The notes under the pieces were generated by a model, which saw only the letters and a list, made by a program, of their open reading frames with translations, was not told the origin of the DNA and made no database searches. A stretch of 21,807 nt of DNA from JAVXNW01 sp036645575 (GTDB lineage: Bacteria; Bacillota; Clostridia; Christensenellales; Aristaeellaceae). A program made the translations under genes and the position numbers. Positions 6,594-14,237 of the stretch are shown one piece after another. The stretch spans positions 1 through 21,807 of the forward strand of contig JAVXNW010000045.1 of assembly GCA_036645575.1 (NCBI GenBank). The letters are read 5' to 3'. Every line of letters begins with the position of its first letter. The first letter of the stretch is position 1.

Positions 6594-7223
6594 TTAGCGG
6601 GAGTACAGCTCGACGACCAGGTGCTCTTGGATCGTCAAATCGATATCTTCGCGGCGCGGCATTGCGCTGACCGTCGCCTTCAGCTCGGCCTTTTCAAGGG
6701 TAAGCCACTTGGGAACAACGCGGCCGGCGCCACCTTCGCGCAGCGCTTTAAAGCGCACGGACTCGGCGGACTTGGCGCGCACGGTGATCACGTCATTCAC
6801 GTCTACAAGATAAGAAGGAATGGACACCTTGTTTCCGTTGACCAAAATGTGGCCATGGCGAACAAGCTGACGCGCCATCGGGCGGCTGTCGCCAAAGCCC
6901 AGACGGTACACGACGTTGTCCAGCCTACGCTCGAGCATCACCAGCAAGTTTTCGCCGGTAATCCCCTTCTGCGCCTCAGCCTTTTCAAAGTAACGGTGGA
7001 ACTGGGTCTCCATCATGCCGTAAGCGCGGCGGGCCTTCTGCTTCTCGCGCAACTGCATCCCATATTCAGACACCTTGCGCTGGCGGGCCTGACCATGCTC
7101 TCCCGGCGGTGTGGGGCGTTTGCCCACGGCGCACTTAGGACCATAGCAGCGGTCGCCCTTCAGAAAGAGCTTTGTGCCCTCGCGGCGGCACAAACGGCAA
7201 ACAGAACCGGTATATCTAGCCAT
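6594..7223 (-). CDS. rpsD: 30S ribosomal protein S4, zinc-binding form
   Basis: A primary 16S rRNA-binding protein that starts assembly of the 30S body. With 209 residues it starts MARYTGSVCRLCRREG. Four cysteines (C9, C12, C26 and C31, in CRLC and RCYGPKC) form a zinc knuckle, so this is the zinc form. The S4 RNA-binding domain runs from about 98 (MLERRLDNVVYRLGF). The start is the ATG at 7223 with GGAGG 9 nt upstream; a TTG directly before it would add one residue and is not needed. It follows rpsK by 15 bp. Confidence 0.97.
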   Translation of the reverse strand: MARYTGSVCRLCRREGTKLFLKGDRCYGPKCAVGKRPTPPGEHGQARQRKVSEYGMQLREKQKARRAYGMMETQFHRYFEKAEAQKGITGENLLVMLERRLDNVVYRLGFGDSRPMARQLVRHGHILVNGNKVSIPSYLVDVNDVITVRAKSAESVRFKALREGGAGRVVPKWLTLEKAELKATVSAMPRREDIDLTIQEHLVVELYSR

Positions 7224-7238
7224 CAATCAGTACCTCCA

Positions 7239-7637
7239 TTACACTCTTCTGCGTTTGGGCGGACGGCATCCGTTATGCGGAATGGGCGTCACGTCCTTGA
7301 TCATGCTGACCTCAAGACCCGCCGCTTGCAGCGAACGAATCGCCGCCTCACGTCCGGAACCCGGCCCCTTGACAAAAACCTCAACCGACTTAAGGCCGTA
7401 CTCCATCGCAGCCTTTGCGGCGGTCTCGGCTGCCGTCTGCGCGGCAAAGGGCGTGGACTTCTTGCTCCCGCGGAACCCCAGTCCGCCGGCGCTCGCCCAG
7501 CTAAGCGCGTTCCCTGCGGTGTCTGTGATCGTGACGATCGTATTGTTAAACGAAGAGCGGATATGCGCGGCTCCACGCTCGACGAGTTTTTTCTCGCGGC
7601 GTTTGCGCGTCACTCTTTTAAGCTTCGGCTTGGCCAT
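7239..7637 (-). CDS. rpsK: 30S ribosomal protein S11
   Basis: A platform protein of the small subunit that binds 16S rRNA near the E site. The 132-residue protein shows the conserved HIRSSFNNTIVTITD, the GFRGSKKSTPFAAQ segment, and the C-terminal DVTPIPHNGCRPPKRRRV. Length is normal. GAGGAGG lies 10 nt before the ATG. An unusually long 177-bp gap separates it from rpsM upstream, while rpsD follows after 15 bp. Confidence 0.98.
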   Translation of the reverse strand: MAKPKLKRVTRKRREKKLVERGAAHIRSSFNNTIVTITDTAGNALSWASAGGLGFRGSKKSTPFAAQTAAETAAKAAMEYGLKSVEVFVKGPGSGREAAIRSLQAAGLEVSMIKDVTPIPHNGCRPPKRRRV

Positions 7638-7661
7638 GGTGTTTATTCCTCCTCATCCTCG

Positions 7662-7683
7662 CGCATGGACTCTGATCCATGCG
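7662..7683. other. Hairpin in the rpsM-rpsK gap
   Basis: CGCATGGA (7662-7669) pairs perfectly with TCCATGCG (7676-7683) around a 6-nt loop, shortly upstream of the rpsK ribosome binding site. In the mRNA it could affect rpsK translation or transcript processing. There is no U-tract, so it is not a classic terminator. Confidence 0.55.
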
Positions 7684-7756
7684 AATGACTTTTCGACTCA
7701 CCCTCCGGCGCATTGCGCCATCCAGCAGAGCCATCTTCCCCATCTTCCCGCCCACA

Positions 7757-7774
7757 CCGCCTCCTAAAAGGCGG
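7757..7774. other. Second hairpin in the rpsM-rpsK gap
   Basis: CCGCCT (7757-7762) and AGGCGG (7769-7774) form a 6-bp stem. On the mRNA (minus) strand the loop and 3' arm contain TAGGAGG, a Shine-Dalgarno-like sequence with no convincing reading frame after it. Confidence 0.4.
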
Positions 7775-7814
7775 CTTGACAGGCTGGGCGACATCCTCTC
7801 ATCACGCAACGAGA

Positions 7815-8192
7815 TTACTTCGCCGCTTTCTTCTTGCCGGCAACCTGCTTTTTGGGGCCTTTGCGGGTGCGGGCATTCTGCTTGGTGTTCTGTCCACGAA
7901 CCGGCAAGCCACGACGATGGCGCAGGCCGCGGTAGCAGCCGATCTCCATCAAGCGCTTGATGTTCATGGAAACCTCACGGCGAAGGTCGCCTTCGACCTT
8001 GACGTTGTGGTCAATGTAGTCGCGCAGGAGACTGACGTCCTGCTCGGTCAAGTCCTTGACGCGGGTATCCGGATTGACGCCTGTCGCTTTGAAGATCTGG
8101 TCAGCGATGTTGCGGCCAATGCCATAGATATACGTCAGGGCGATCTCTACTCGCTTTTCCCTGGGAAGGTCGACACCTGCGATACGTGCCAT
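7815..8192 (-). CDS. rpsM: 30S ribosomal protein S13
   Basis: A head protein of the 30S subunit that contacts the P-site tRNA and forms a bridge to L5. The 125-residue protein begins MARIAGVDLPREKRVEIALT and carries the helix-two-turn-helix region YIYGIGRNIADQIF. The C-terminus CYRGLRHRRGLPVRGQNTKQ and a lysine-rich tail are typical. GGAGG lies about 12 nt before the ATG. It follows rpmJ after a 130-bp gap containing two hairpins. Confidence 0.98.
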   Translation of the reverse strand: MARIAGVDLPREKRVEIALTYIYGIGRNIADQIFKATGVNPDTRVKDLTEQDVSLLRDYIDHNVKVEGDLRREVSMNIKRLMEIGCYRGLRHRRGLPVRGQNTKQNARTRKGPKKQVAGKKKAAK

Positions 8193-8222
8193 CTGTCTTA
8201 AGCACCTCCAAATTCTTGACTG

Positions 8223-8240
8223 GCTCCCCTCTCAGGGAGC
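8223..8240. other. Hairpin in the rpsM leader
   Basis: GCTCCC (8223-8228) and GGGAGC (8235-8240) form a 6-bp stem around a 6-nt loop, about 30 nt upstream of the rpsM start on the transcript. No U-tract follows. A role in rpsM expression is possible but not shown. Confidence 0.4.
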
Positions 8241-8305
8241 ATATGTCGGGTCTGCGAAACGCGCGCCCTTGCGCGATGGCTTCACCGACCGGGCAATGTG
8301 TTCTT

Positions 8306-8323
8306 ATACCAACGAATTGGTAT
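8306..8323. other. Hairpin directly after the rpmJ stop (TACCAA type)
   Basis: ATACCAA (8306-8312) and TTGGTAT (8317-8323) form a perfect 7-bp stem with a 4-nt loop, overlapping the rpmJ TAA by one base. A near-identical hairpin follows the rpsQ stop at 15785-15801. Confidence 0.6.
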
Positions 8324-8436
8324 TAGCCCTGCCTCTGCTTGTGCTTCGGATTCTCGCAAATGACCATGACATGCCCCTTGCGCCGAATGATCTTGCACTT
8401 TTCGCAGATCGGCTTTACGGAAGGTCTGACTTTCAT
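8323..8436 (-). CDS. rpmJ: 50S ribosomal protein L36, zinc form
   Basis: A 37-residue zinc-ribbon protein of the large subunit that bridges 23S rRNA helices. Translating the minus strand gives MKVRPSVKPICEKCKIIRRK and then GHVMVICENPKHKQRQG. C11, C14, C27 and H32 are the zinc ligands, so this is the zinc form rather than the cysteine-free paralogue. AGGAGG lies 9 nt before the ATG. It sits between infA (30-bp gap) and rpsM, the standard position. Confidence 0.98.
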   Translation of the reverse strand: MKVRPSVKPICEKCKIIRRKGHVMVICENPKHKQRQG

Positions 8437-8466
8437 GCTGTTGCGCCTCCTAAATGAAAACTATTG

Positions 8467-8688
8467 CTAACCCTTGCTGCGCCAGGTAATGCGTCCCCGG
8501 GTCAGATCATAGGGTGACAGCTCGATGGTGACCTTGTCGCCCGGGTAGATTCGGATGTAGTGCATCCGCATCTTGCCGGAGACATGCGCCAGGATCTTAT
8601 GCCCATTTTGCAATTCTACTTCGAACATGGCGTTGGGATAAGATTCGGTTACAACGCCTTCAACTTCAATGACATCGGACTTGGACAA
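8467..8688 (-). CDS. infA: Translation initiation factor IF-1
   Basis: A 73-residue OB-fold protein that binds the 30S A site with IF-2 and IF-3 during initiation. The core is typical: SKSDVIEVEGVVTESYPNAM, then GHKILAHVSGKMRMHYIRI and a YDLTRGRITWR end. The start codon is TTG, not ATG. It lies 9 nt after AGGAGG, which sits inside the last codons of the preceding KOW gene, and the residues after it match known IF-1 N-termini exactly. No in-frame ATG is nearby. The gap to the upstream gene is 4 bp, so translation may be coupled. Confidence 0.97.
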   Translation of the reverse strand: MSKSDVIEVEGVVTESYPNAMFEVELQNGHKILAHVSGKMRMHYIRIYPGDKVTIELSPYDLTRGRITWRSKG

Positions 8689-8692
8689 TCCT

Positions 8693-8959
8693 TTACCCCT
8701 CCTTTTCGGGCGTCGGGACCAGTGCGCGCTTGATCAGTTGATCAGTCAGCTCACGGCCCGGTATGCACTCAATTGATTCCTGCATGGCTCTCAGATGCTT
8801 GCGCTTCTTTTTCTTCGGGCGATCCACCTTGTGCAGTTCGCCGTCGGCGATCAGCACATAGTCTGCGTCCAATTCATCAATTACGATAAAGCGCCTGCCT
8901 TCGTCTCGTCCGGCTATGGAGTACGCAATCCGGCCCCTTGCGAGCGGAATTCTGTTCAT
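8693..8959 (-). CDS. KOW-domain RNA-binding protein (L14e/L27e-like)
   Basis: An 88-residue protein of a family found between map and infA in many Bacillota. The N-terminal half fits a KOW/SH3-like barrel: ARGRIAYSIAGRDEGRRFIV, then ADYVLIADGELHKVDRP. A basic KKKKRKH patch follows. The archaeal and eukaryotic relatives are ribosomal proteins; the bacterial role is not settled, though RNA or ribosome binding is likely. The start is the ATG overlapping the map stop in ATGA, pointing to translational coupling. A longer frame reading back into map lacks similarity and is rejected. infA follows after 4 bp. Confidence 0.87.
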   Translation of the reverse strand: MNRIPLARGRIAYSIAGRDEGRRFIVIDELDADYVLIADGELHKVDRPKKKKRKHLRAMQESIECIPGRELTDQLIKRALVPTPEKEG

Positions 8960-9729
8960 GGGCGATCCCCCCCGCGCGGCCCGCCCGGCAGCGACAGGAT
9001 TTCCGGATCCCCGGTCGTGACAGCAATCGTGTGCTCGTAATGGGAACACAAGCTCATGTCCTTGGTAAAGACGCCCCATCCGTCCGCCTTGACCGCAACC
9101 GGCCAATTCCCCATGGCAATCATGGGTTCAATGGCCAATGTCATGCCCGCCCGAAGGCGAACGCCGTGCCCGGCGTGACCAAAGTTCGGGATGCTCGGAT
9201 CTTCGTGCATATCCGTTCCGATCCCGTGGCCGCACAGATCCCGAATGACCCCGTAGCCGTGCGATTCCGCATACGTCTGAATGGCGCAGGAGATATCGCC
9301 CAGCCGCGCGCCCTCTCTTGCCTGAGCAGCGCCCAGGTAAAAGCACGCCTCGGTAACCTCTATGAGCTTCATCGCTTCATCGCTCGCATGGCCAACCGGC
9401 GAGGTAAACGCAGAATCCGACTGCCAGCCGTTCAGGATCACGCCGCAATCCACCGATAGAATCTGCCCTTCCCGAAGCGGTTTGGCGTCTGGAAAACCAT
9501 GCACCACCATCTCGTCGGGGGATGCGCAAATGGAGGCCGGAAACCCCTCAAATCCCTTGAACGACGGAATCGCGCCTGCGTCTGTGATCATCTTCTCCGC
9601 AAGTCGGTCCAGTTCAAGCGTCGTGATCCCCGGCGCAATCTGTGCCCGTAAGGCTTCCAATACCTGGTGAAGCAGCGCGCCTGCCTTGCGCATCTTCTCT
9701 AGCTGCTGGGAATTTTTAAGTGTAATCAT
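8956..9729 (-). CDS. map: Methionine aminopeptidase, type I
   Basis: A cytosolic metalloenzyme that removes the initiator Met from new proteins. The 257-residue protein has the pita-bread-fold metal ligands: Asp in LSVDCGVILNG, Asp in QSDSAFTSPVG, His in CGHGIGTDMHEDPSIPNFG, Glu in LAIEPM and Glu in HYEHTIAVT. There is no N-terminal zinc-finger extension. The start is the ATG that overlaps the adk stop by 4 nt (ATGA), with GGAG about 8 nt upstream. The longer frame to 9984 only reads antisense-like residues across adk. adk, map and the KOW gene form a chain of overlapping genes. Confidence 0.97.
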   Translation of the reverse strand: MITLKNSQQLEKMRKAGALLHQVLEALRAQIAPGITTLELDRLAEKMITDAGAIPSFKGFEGFPASICASPDEMVVHGFPDAKPLREGQILSVDCGVILNGWQSDSAFTSPVGHASDEAMKLIEVTEACFYLGAAQAREGARLGDISCAIQTYAESHGYGVIRDLCGHGIGTDMHEDPSIPNFGHAGHGVRLRAGMTLAIEPMIAMGNWPVAVKADGWGVFTKDMSLCSHYEHTIAVTTGDPEILSLPGGPRGGDRP

Positions 9730-10355
9730 ACCTCTCGCTCCAGCGCCTTCAAGATCAGGTGGTGCACTTTGTCGGGCGCAAGCGCGCCGTCCACCGTGCG
9801 CAGGATTCCCTTGTCCTGATAATAGCTCGTGAGCGGACTGGTCTGCGTGTGATAGACGCTCAGTCGCTCTTTTATCGTTTCCTGCCGGTCGTCCGCCCGG
9901 TGAATCAGTTCGCTTCCGCAATCGGGGCAAACCTTTTCGTCTTCCAGTCGGGAAATATGAAACGTGCCTTTGCAGGATAAACACACGCGCCTGCCCGACA
10001 ACCTGTCCAGCAACTTTTCGTCCTCCACCACGATGTTCACCACCGCGTCGGGCTCCGAAATCAGCGCAAGTGCCTCCGCCTGCGAAACGGTGCGCGGGAA
10101 GCCATCCAGCAGATAGCCGCCTGCGCAGTCGCTTTGAGCAAGGCGCTCTTCCACCATTTCAATGACGACCGAATCGGGTACCAGCTTGCCCGCGTCGATA
10201 AAGGCCTTCGCCTTTAGGCCGACAGGCGTCTGTTGGCCAATGGCCGCGCGGAACATGTCGCCGGTTGAGATGTGCGGTATCGAAAGTGCCCGCGACACGC
10301 TGCCGGCTTGCGTTCCCTTGCCTGCACCAGGAGGGCCCAAGAATACTAGCTTCAT
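9726..10355 (-). CDS. adk: Adenylate kinase, zinc-lid form
   Basis: Converts AMP and ATP to two ADP and sets the cellular energy charge. The P-loop GPPGAGKGTQ is at the N-terminus, and DGFPRT marks the nucleotide-binding core. The LID domain carries two CxxC pairs (CLSC and CPDC), the structural zinc site of Gram-positive enzymes. I use the ATG at 10355 (MKLVFLGPPGAGKG, 209 residues), which has GGGGG about 7 nt upstream. An ATG two codons earlier, at 10361, sits directly against that G-run. secY ends 13 bp upstream and map overlaps the 3' end by 4 nt. Confidence 0.97.
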   Translation of the reverse strand: MKLVFLGPPGAGKGTQAGSVSRALSIPHISTGDMFRAAIGQQTPVGLKAKAFIDAGKLVPDSVVIEMVEERLAQSDCAGGYLLDGFPRTVSQAEALALISEPDAVVNIVVEDEKLLDRLSGRRVCLSCKGTFHISRLEDEKVCPDCGSELIHRADDRQETIKERLSVYHTQTSPLTSYYQDKGILRTVDGALAPDKVHHLILKALEREV

Positions 10356-10368
10356 GTGCATCCCCCGA

Positions 10369-11640
10369 TTACTTGAGGAAGCCCTTGTAATGACGCATGG
10401 TCATCTGGCTTTCCAACTGACGCGTGGTTTCCAGCGCGACGCTTACGGCGATCAAGAGCGAGCTTGCCGCAAAGGGCATGTTCATCTTGGCAATGCCGGA
10501 GATCAGCGTCGGGATGGTTGCCAGAAGCGCCAGGAAGATTGCGCCAAAGAGGGTGATCCTGTGCGAGCTCTTGGCAATAAACTCGGTGGTCGGCTTGCCC
10601 TGGCGAATGCCGGGGATCATGCCGCCGTTGCCTTGAATGTTCTTGGAGATCTCGGCGGGGTTAAAGGTGATCGACGAATAGAAGAAGGTGAATCCGAGGA
10701 TCATCAGCGCAAAGATCAGCTGGTACAAAACACTCGTGTAATTCACGTTCGCCGTCCACCACATGTTCGCGGAGCTCTGCGGGAAGAACGACAGAATCGT
10801 GGAGGGGAACTGCATGATCGCCGATGCGAAGATCAGCGGGAGCACGCCGCTCGAGTTAATGCGCAGCGGGATGTGGGTGGACTGGCCACCGTACATCTTG
10901 CGGCCCACCATGCGCTTGGCATACTGAACCGGGATCCGACGCTCGCCACGATCGACAAACACGATCGCAACCGTCATCACCACCGCCAGCACAACCACCG
11001 CCAGGTACGCCCAGGGGTTGACCAAGCCGCCCGCGAGCGCCTCGCTGTTGAACAGGCTCATGACCGCTGAAGCGACATAACGCGCAATGTTCGAGATGAT
11101 TCCGGCGAAGATCAGGAGCGAGACGCCGTTTCCGATGCCCTTTTCCGTGATGCGTTCGCCAATCCACATGGCCAGTGCCGTGCCGGCTGCCAAGCAGAAA
11201 CCAATCGTCAAATAGCTCAGAACCGAACCGTCACCCGACGCGCCCAAGCCCATGGAGAGCGCGACCGCCTGCACAAAGCCCAGGCCGACGGTGACGTAAC
11301 GAGTGTACTGCGCAATCTTCTTCTGGCCTTCCTGACCCTGCTTCTGAAGCTCTTCGAGCTTCGGAATTGCCACGCACAGAAGCTGCATAATGATCGAGGC
11401 GTTGATGTAGGGCGTGATGCCCATCGCCATGATATTAAACTCAGCCATTGATGAGCCGGTCATCATGTTGATGAAGTTCAAAAGGTCAAGACCCGCCACC
11501 TTGGACTGCACCGCCGCTAGGTTGATGCCGGGCGTCGGCACAAAGCACAACAGCCGGTATACCAGCAGCATCAGGAGCGTGTAGAGGATCTTCTTGCGCA
11601 GGTCAGCGATTTTCCATGCGTTTTTGAGCGTGGTCCACAT
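10369..11640 (-). CDS. secY: Preprotein translocase subunit SecY
   Basis: The membrane channel of the Sec translocon, working with SecE, SecG and SecA. The 423-residue protein has the ten hydrophobic segments of the family. Seen motifs include the N-terminal TM1 region (ILYTLLMLLVYRLLCFVPTP), GITPYINASIIMQLL in TM2, the cytosolic loop ERRIPVQYAKRMVGRKMYGG before TM7, and NPAEISKNIQGNGGMIPGIR before TM9. The start is ATG with GAGGTGA upstream, only 2 bp after rplO, so the two are tightly coupled. This is the standard spc-operon position. Confidence 0.98.
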   Translation of the reverse strand: MWTTLKNAWKIADLRKKILYTLLMLLVYRLLCFVPTPGINLAAVQSKVAGLDLLNFINMMTGSSMAEFNIMAMGITPYINASIIMQLLCVAIPKLEELQKQGQEGQKKIAQYTRYVTVGLGFVQAVALSMGLGASGDGSVLSYLTIGFCLAAGTALAMWIGERITEKGIGNGVSLLIFAGIISNIARYVASAVMSLFNSEALAGGLVNPWAYLAVVVLAVVMTVAIVFVDRGERRIPVQYAKRMVGRKMYGGQSTHIPLRINSSGVLPLIFASAIMQFPSTILSFFPQSSANMWWTANVNYTSVLYQLIFALMILGFTFFYSSITFNPAEISKNIQGNGGMIPGIRQGKPTTEFIAKSSHRITLFGAIFLALLATIPTLISGIAKMNMPFAASSLLIAVSVALETTRQLESQMTMRHYKGFLK

Positions 11641-11642
11641 GG

Positions 11643-12083
11643 TCAGATCACCTCGGCTTTCCCGCCAGCCGCTTCGATTTTCTCCTTCGCGGTTGCAGTG
11701 AATTTGTTTGCCTGCACCGTGAGTTTCTTCGTCAATTCACCGTTGCCCATGATCTTGACGCCATCGTCAATCTTCTTGATGATGCCGTACTGGATCAATT
11801 CCACGGGCGTAACCGTCGCGCCGTCCTCGAAGACCTCGAGCCGGTCGACGTTGATGGCGACGTACTCGGTGCGGAAAGGATTGAAAAAGCCGCGCTTCGG
11901 CAGACGACGGGTCAAAGGCATCTGACCGCCTTCAAAACCCGGCCGCTTGCCGCCGCCCGAACGGGCCTTGGCGCCCTTATGACCTTTGCCGGAGGTCTTG
12001 CCCAGACCTGAACCGACGCCGCGGCCTAGGCGCTTGGGTGCCGTCGTCGATCCGAACGCGGGCTGCAGTTCGTGAAGTTTCAT
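11643..12083 (-). CDS. rplO: 50S ribosomal protein L15
   Basis: A late-assembly large-subunit protein with a long N-terminal extension that threads into 23S rRNA. The 146-residue protein begins MKLHELQPAFGSTTAPKRLG and carries the glycine- and lysine-rich GRGVGSGLGKTSGKGHKGAK, then FEGGQMPLTRRLPKRGF, all diagnostic. GGAGG is 9 nt upstream of the ATG. The gap from rpmD is 14 bp. Confidence 0.98.
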   Translation of the reverse strand: MKLHELQPAFGSTTAPKRLGRGVGSGLGKTSGKGHKGAKARSGGGKRPGFEGGQMPLTRRLPKRGFFNPFRTEYVAINVDRLEVFEDGATVTPVELIQYGIIKKIDDGVKIMGNGELTKKLTVQANKFTATAKEKIEAAGGKAEVI

Positions 12084-12097
12084 ATCGTCGGACCTCC

Positions 12098-12280
12098 TTA
12101 GTCGTTAATTTCCTCAACCTTCACCATGTGCCGTACCCGAAAGATCATGCCGCGGGTCGCGTCGCTGTCCTCATGGATGACCTCTTGGCCGATCCTGTGC
12201 AGGCCCAGCGCCTCAATCGTCGCAATCTGCTTTTTCAGGCAGGCGATGGTGGACTTTGTCTGGGTGATTTTCAGCTTCAT
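12098..12280 (-). CDS. rpmD: 50S ribosomal protein L30
   Basis: A small large-subunit protein of the ferredoxin-like fold, 60 residues as usual. It begins MKLKITQTKSTIACLKKQIA and has the conserved LGLHRIGQEVIHEDSDATRG segment. AGGAGG lies 8 nt before the ATG. It sits 13 bp after rpsE. A second ATG between the SD and the start is out of frame and stops at once. Confidence 0.97.
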   Translation of the reverse strand: MKLKITQTKSTIACLKKQIATIEALGLHRIGQEVIHEDSDATRGMIFRVRHMVKVEEIND

Positions 12281-12293
12281 TTCATTGTCCTCC

Positions 12294-12797
12294 TTAGCCC
12301 ATCATCTCTTCGACGGTCTTGCCACGGAGTTTGGCTACCTCTTCCGCGGTGCGAAGCTGCTTCAGGCCATCGATCGTCGCCTTAACCATGTTGATGGGGT
12401 TATTGGAGCCGATGGACTTGGTGCGAATGTCCTTGATGCCCGCTGCCTCGATAACCGCACGGACGGGGCCGCCGGCGATGACGCCGGTTCCTTCCGGGGC
12501 GGGAATCATCAGCACCTTGCCGCTGCCAAAGACGCCGGTGACCTGATGGGGAATGGTCGTTTCCCTCATGGAGATGTGCACCATCTGCTTCTTGGCATCC
12601 TCGACGCCCTTGCGAATCGCTTCGGGAATTTCGGCTGCCTTGCCCATGCCGCAGCTAATGCGGCCTGCGCCGTCGCCAACAACCATCAATGCGGTGAACC
12701 GGAAGTTCTTACCGCCCTTGACAACCTTGGCAACGCGGTTGACATATACGAGCTTCTCGTTGAATTCGCTCTCCTGTTCTCTCTCTCTGCGCTGCAT
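12294..12797 (-). CDS. rpsE: 30S ribosomal protein S5
   Basis: A small-subunit protein at the mRNA entry site that supports decoding accuracy. The 167-residue protein has the double-stranded-RNA-binding-like N-domain (NEKLVYVNRVAKVVKGGKNF), VVGDGAGRISCGMGKAAEIP, and the C-domain segment GTGVIAGGPVRAVIEAAGI. GGAGGAG lies 9 nt before the ATG. It follows rplR by 18 bp. Confidence 0.98.
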   Translation of the reverse strand: MQRREREQESEFNEKLVYVNRVAKVVKGGKNFRFTALMVVGDGAGRISCGMGKAAEIPEAIRKGVEDAKKQMVHISMRETTIPHQVTGVFGSGKVLMIPAPEGTGVIAGGPVRAVIEAAGIKDIRTKSIGSNNPINMVKATIDGLKQLRTAEEVAKLRGKTVEEMMG

Positions 12798-12815
12798 GCG
12801 ATAATTCTCCTCCCA

Positions 12816-13184
12816 CTAGAAGTCCAGTCCGCCCTCACGAGCGCCGGCTGCCAATTCGGCCACACGGCCGGTGTAGATGTATCCACCGCGATCAAACACC
12901 ACTTCTTTGATGTTCTTTTCGGCGGCGCGCTGGGCGATCACCTTGCCAATCAGTTTGGACTGACCCTTTTTGTCAAGCTCGCCCAACTGTGCGGCAATTT
13001 CCTTTTCAACGCTCGACGCGGCAACCAGTGTGGTTCCCACGCTGTCGTCGATGATCTGGGCGTAGATGTGGTTGAGGCTGCGGTAGACCGAAAGCCTCGG
13101 ACGAGCGGGCGTCCCGCTGATCTTCTTGCGGACGCGCTCGTGGCGAATAATGCGGATCTCATTGCGATCCCGCTTTTTGAACAT
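12816..13184 (-). CDS. rplR: 50S ribosomal protein L18
   Basis: Binds 5S rRNA with L5 and helps deliver it to the large subunit. The 122-residue protein carries the conserved GTPARPRLSVYRSLNHIYAQ segment and ends FDRGGYIYTGRVAELAAGAR and REGGLDF, as usual. The SD is weaker than its neighbours (a purine run GGAGAGGGGGAA before the ATG). The gap from rplF is 17 bp. Confidence 0.98.
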   Translation of the reverse strand: MFKKRDRNEIRIIRHERVRKKISGTPARPRLSVYRSLNHIYAQIIDDSVGTTLVAASSVEKEIAAQLGELDKKGQSKLIGKVIAQRAAEKNIKEVVFDRGGYIYTGRVAELAAGAREGGLDF

Positions 13185-13201
13185 GTACGGTTCCCCCTCT
13201 C

Positions 13202-13747
13202 CTACTTCTTGCCGGACTTGCCTTCCTTGCGGCGGATCGTTTCGTCTTCATAGCGAATGCCCTTGCCAAGGTATGGCTCGGGCTTGCGCACCTCGCGGAT
13301 GTCCGCGGCCAGTGCGCCAACCTGCTGCTTGTCAATGCCGCGAACGACAATTTTGTTGGCAGCGGGGGTCTCAAACGAGATCGTGTCGGGCGCGTCAAAA
13401 ATGACCGGATGGCTGTACCCAACCGCCAAAGTCAGCTTTTTGCCAGCTTCAGCCGTCGCGCGGTAGCCCACGCCTTCCATGACCAGCGTCTTGGAAAAGC
13501 CAGTCGTCACGCCGGTCACCATGTTATGGATCAGCGCGCGATATAGCCCATGCATCGAACGATGCGCCTTCGTGTCAGACGGGCGGTTCACGGTCAAGAC
13601 CGCGCCTTCCTGCTTGACTTCGATATCCTTATGGACCTTTAACGTCAACGTGCCCTTAGGGCCTTTGACAGTGACCTGATTGCTCGGGTCAATTGTCACG
13701 GTCACCCCTGCCGGGACGTCAATCGGAAGTCTTCCGATTCGAGACAT
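13202..13747 (-). CDS. rplF: 50S ribosomal protein L6
   Basis: A large-subunit protein near the factor-binding site. The 181-residue protein shows the duplicated L6 fold: N-terminal MSRIGRLPIDVPAGVTVTID with VKGPKGTLTL, and C-terminal RGIDKQQVGALAADIREVRK followed by EPYLGKGIRYEDE. GGAGG lies 10 nt before the ATG. It follows rpsH after 66 bp that contain a 12-bp GC palindrome (13780-13791). Confidence 0.98.
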   Translation of the reverse strand: MSRIGRLPIDVPAGVTVTIDPSNQVTVKGPKGTLTLKVHKDIEVKQEGAVLTVNRPSDTKAHRSMHGLYRALIHNMVTGVTTGFSKTLVMEGVGYRATAEAGKKLTLAVGYSHPVIFDAPDTISFETPAANKIVVRGIDKQQVGALAADIREVRKPEPYLGKGIRYEDETIRRKEGKSGKK

Positions 13748-13779
13748 GAATATTGCACCTCCAAACTGAGATTCAAGAG

Positions 13780-13791
13780 CGCCGCGCGGCG
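13780..13791. other. GC palindrome in the rpsH-rplF gap
   Basis: CGCCGCGCGGCG is a perfect 12-bp palindrome, with a CACCG/CGGTG inverted repeat next to it. Both lie in the 66-bp gap before rplF. Any regulatory role is unproven. Confidence 0.35.
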
Positions 13792-13813
13792 TTTACACCG
13801 CCCGGTGCGTTCA

Positions 13814-14212
13814 TCACCAGATGTACGCCAGTACTTCGCCACCAACGCCAGCTAGGCGAGCCTGCTTGTCAGACATAACGCCCCTGGACGTCGAAATGAC
13901 CGCAATGCCGAGCCCTCCGAGCACTTTGGGCAGTTCATCGGACTTGGCATAAACGCGAAGTCCCGGCTTGGAGATGCGCTTGAGGCCCCTGATAACCGGC
14001 TGCTTGCTCTGCGCGTACTTGAGCTGAACCTTAATCTGGCCTTGTACGCCGTCATCCAGGCAATCAAACGACTTGATATAGCCTTCCTCCAACAGGATCT
14101 TGGCGATCGCCTTTTTCATGTTGGAAGCAGGCATCGACACGGCATCATGCCTTGCCACCTGGGAATTGCGGATTCGTGTCAGCATATCCGCGATGGGATC
14201 GTTCATGATCAT
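13814..14212 (-). CDS. rpsH: 30S ribosomal protein S8
   Basis: A primary 16S rRNA-binding protein of the 30S body and, in E. coli, the repressor of the spc operon. The 132-residue protein begins MIMNDPIADMLTRIRNSQ and ends with the strongly conserved STSRGVMSDKQARLAGVGGE and VLAYIW. AGGAGG lies 7 nt before the first ATG; an ATG two codons later fits less well. The gap from rpsN is 25 bp. Confidence 0.98.
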   Translation of the reverse strand: MIMNDPIADMLTRIRNSQVARHDAVSMPASNMKKAIAKILLEEGYIKSFDCLDDGVQGQIKVQLKYAQSKQPVIRGLKRISKPGLRVYAKSDELPKVLGGLGIAVISTSRGVMSDKQARLAGVGGEVLAYIW

Positions 14213-14237
14213 TGTGTAACCTCCTTCCGTTAATGCC

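Noticed and set aside
6423..7688. 421-codon plus-strand open frame opposite rpoA, rpsD and rpsK
   Set aside because: It is antisense to three certain genes, has no recognisable domain, and reflects the high-GC codon bias that keeps opposite frames open.
7618..7809. 63-codon minus-strand frame filling the rpsM-rpsK gap
   Set aside because: It overlaps the rpsK start out of frame, lacks a good SD and resembles nothing known; the gap looks like structured non-coding sequence.
12126..13253. 375-codon plus-strand open frame opposite rpmD, rpsE and rplR
   Set aside because: It spans several real minus-strand genes and their gaps, with no SD or domain.
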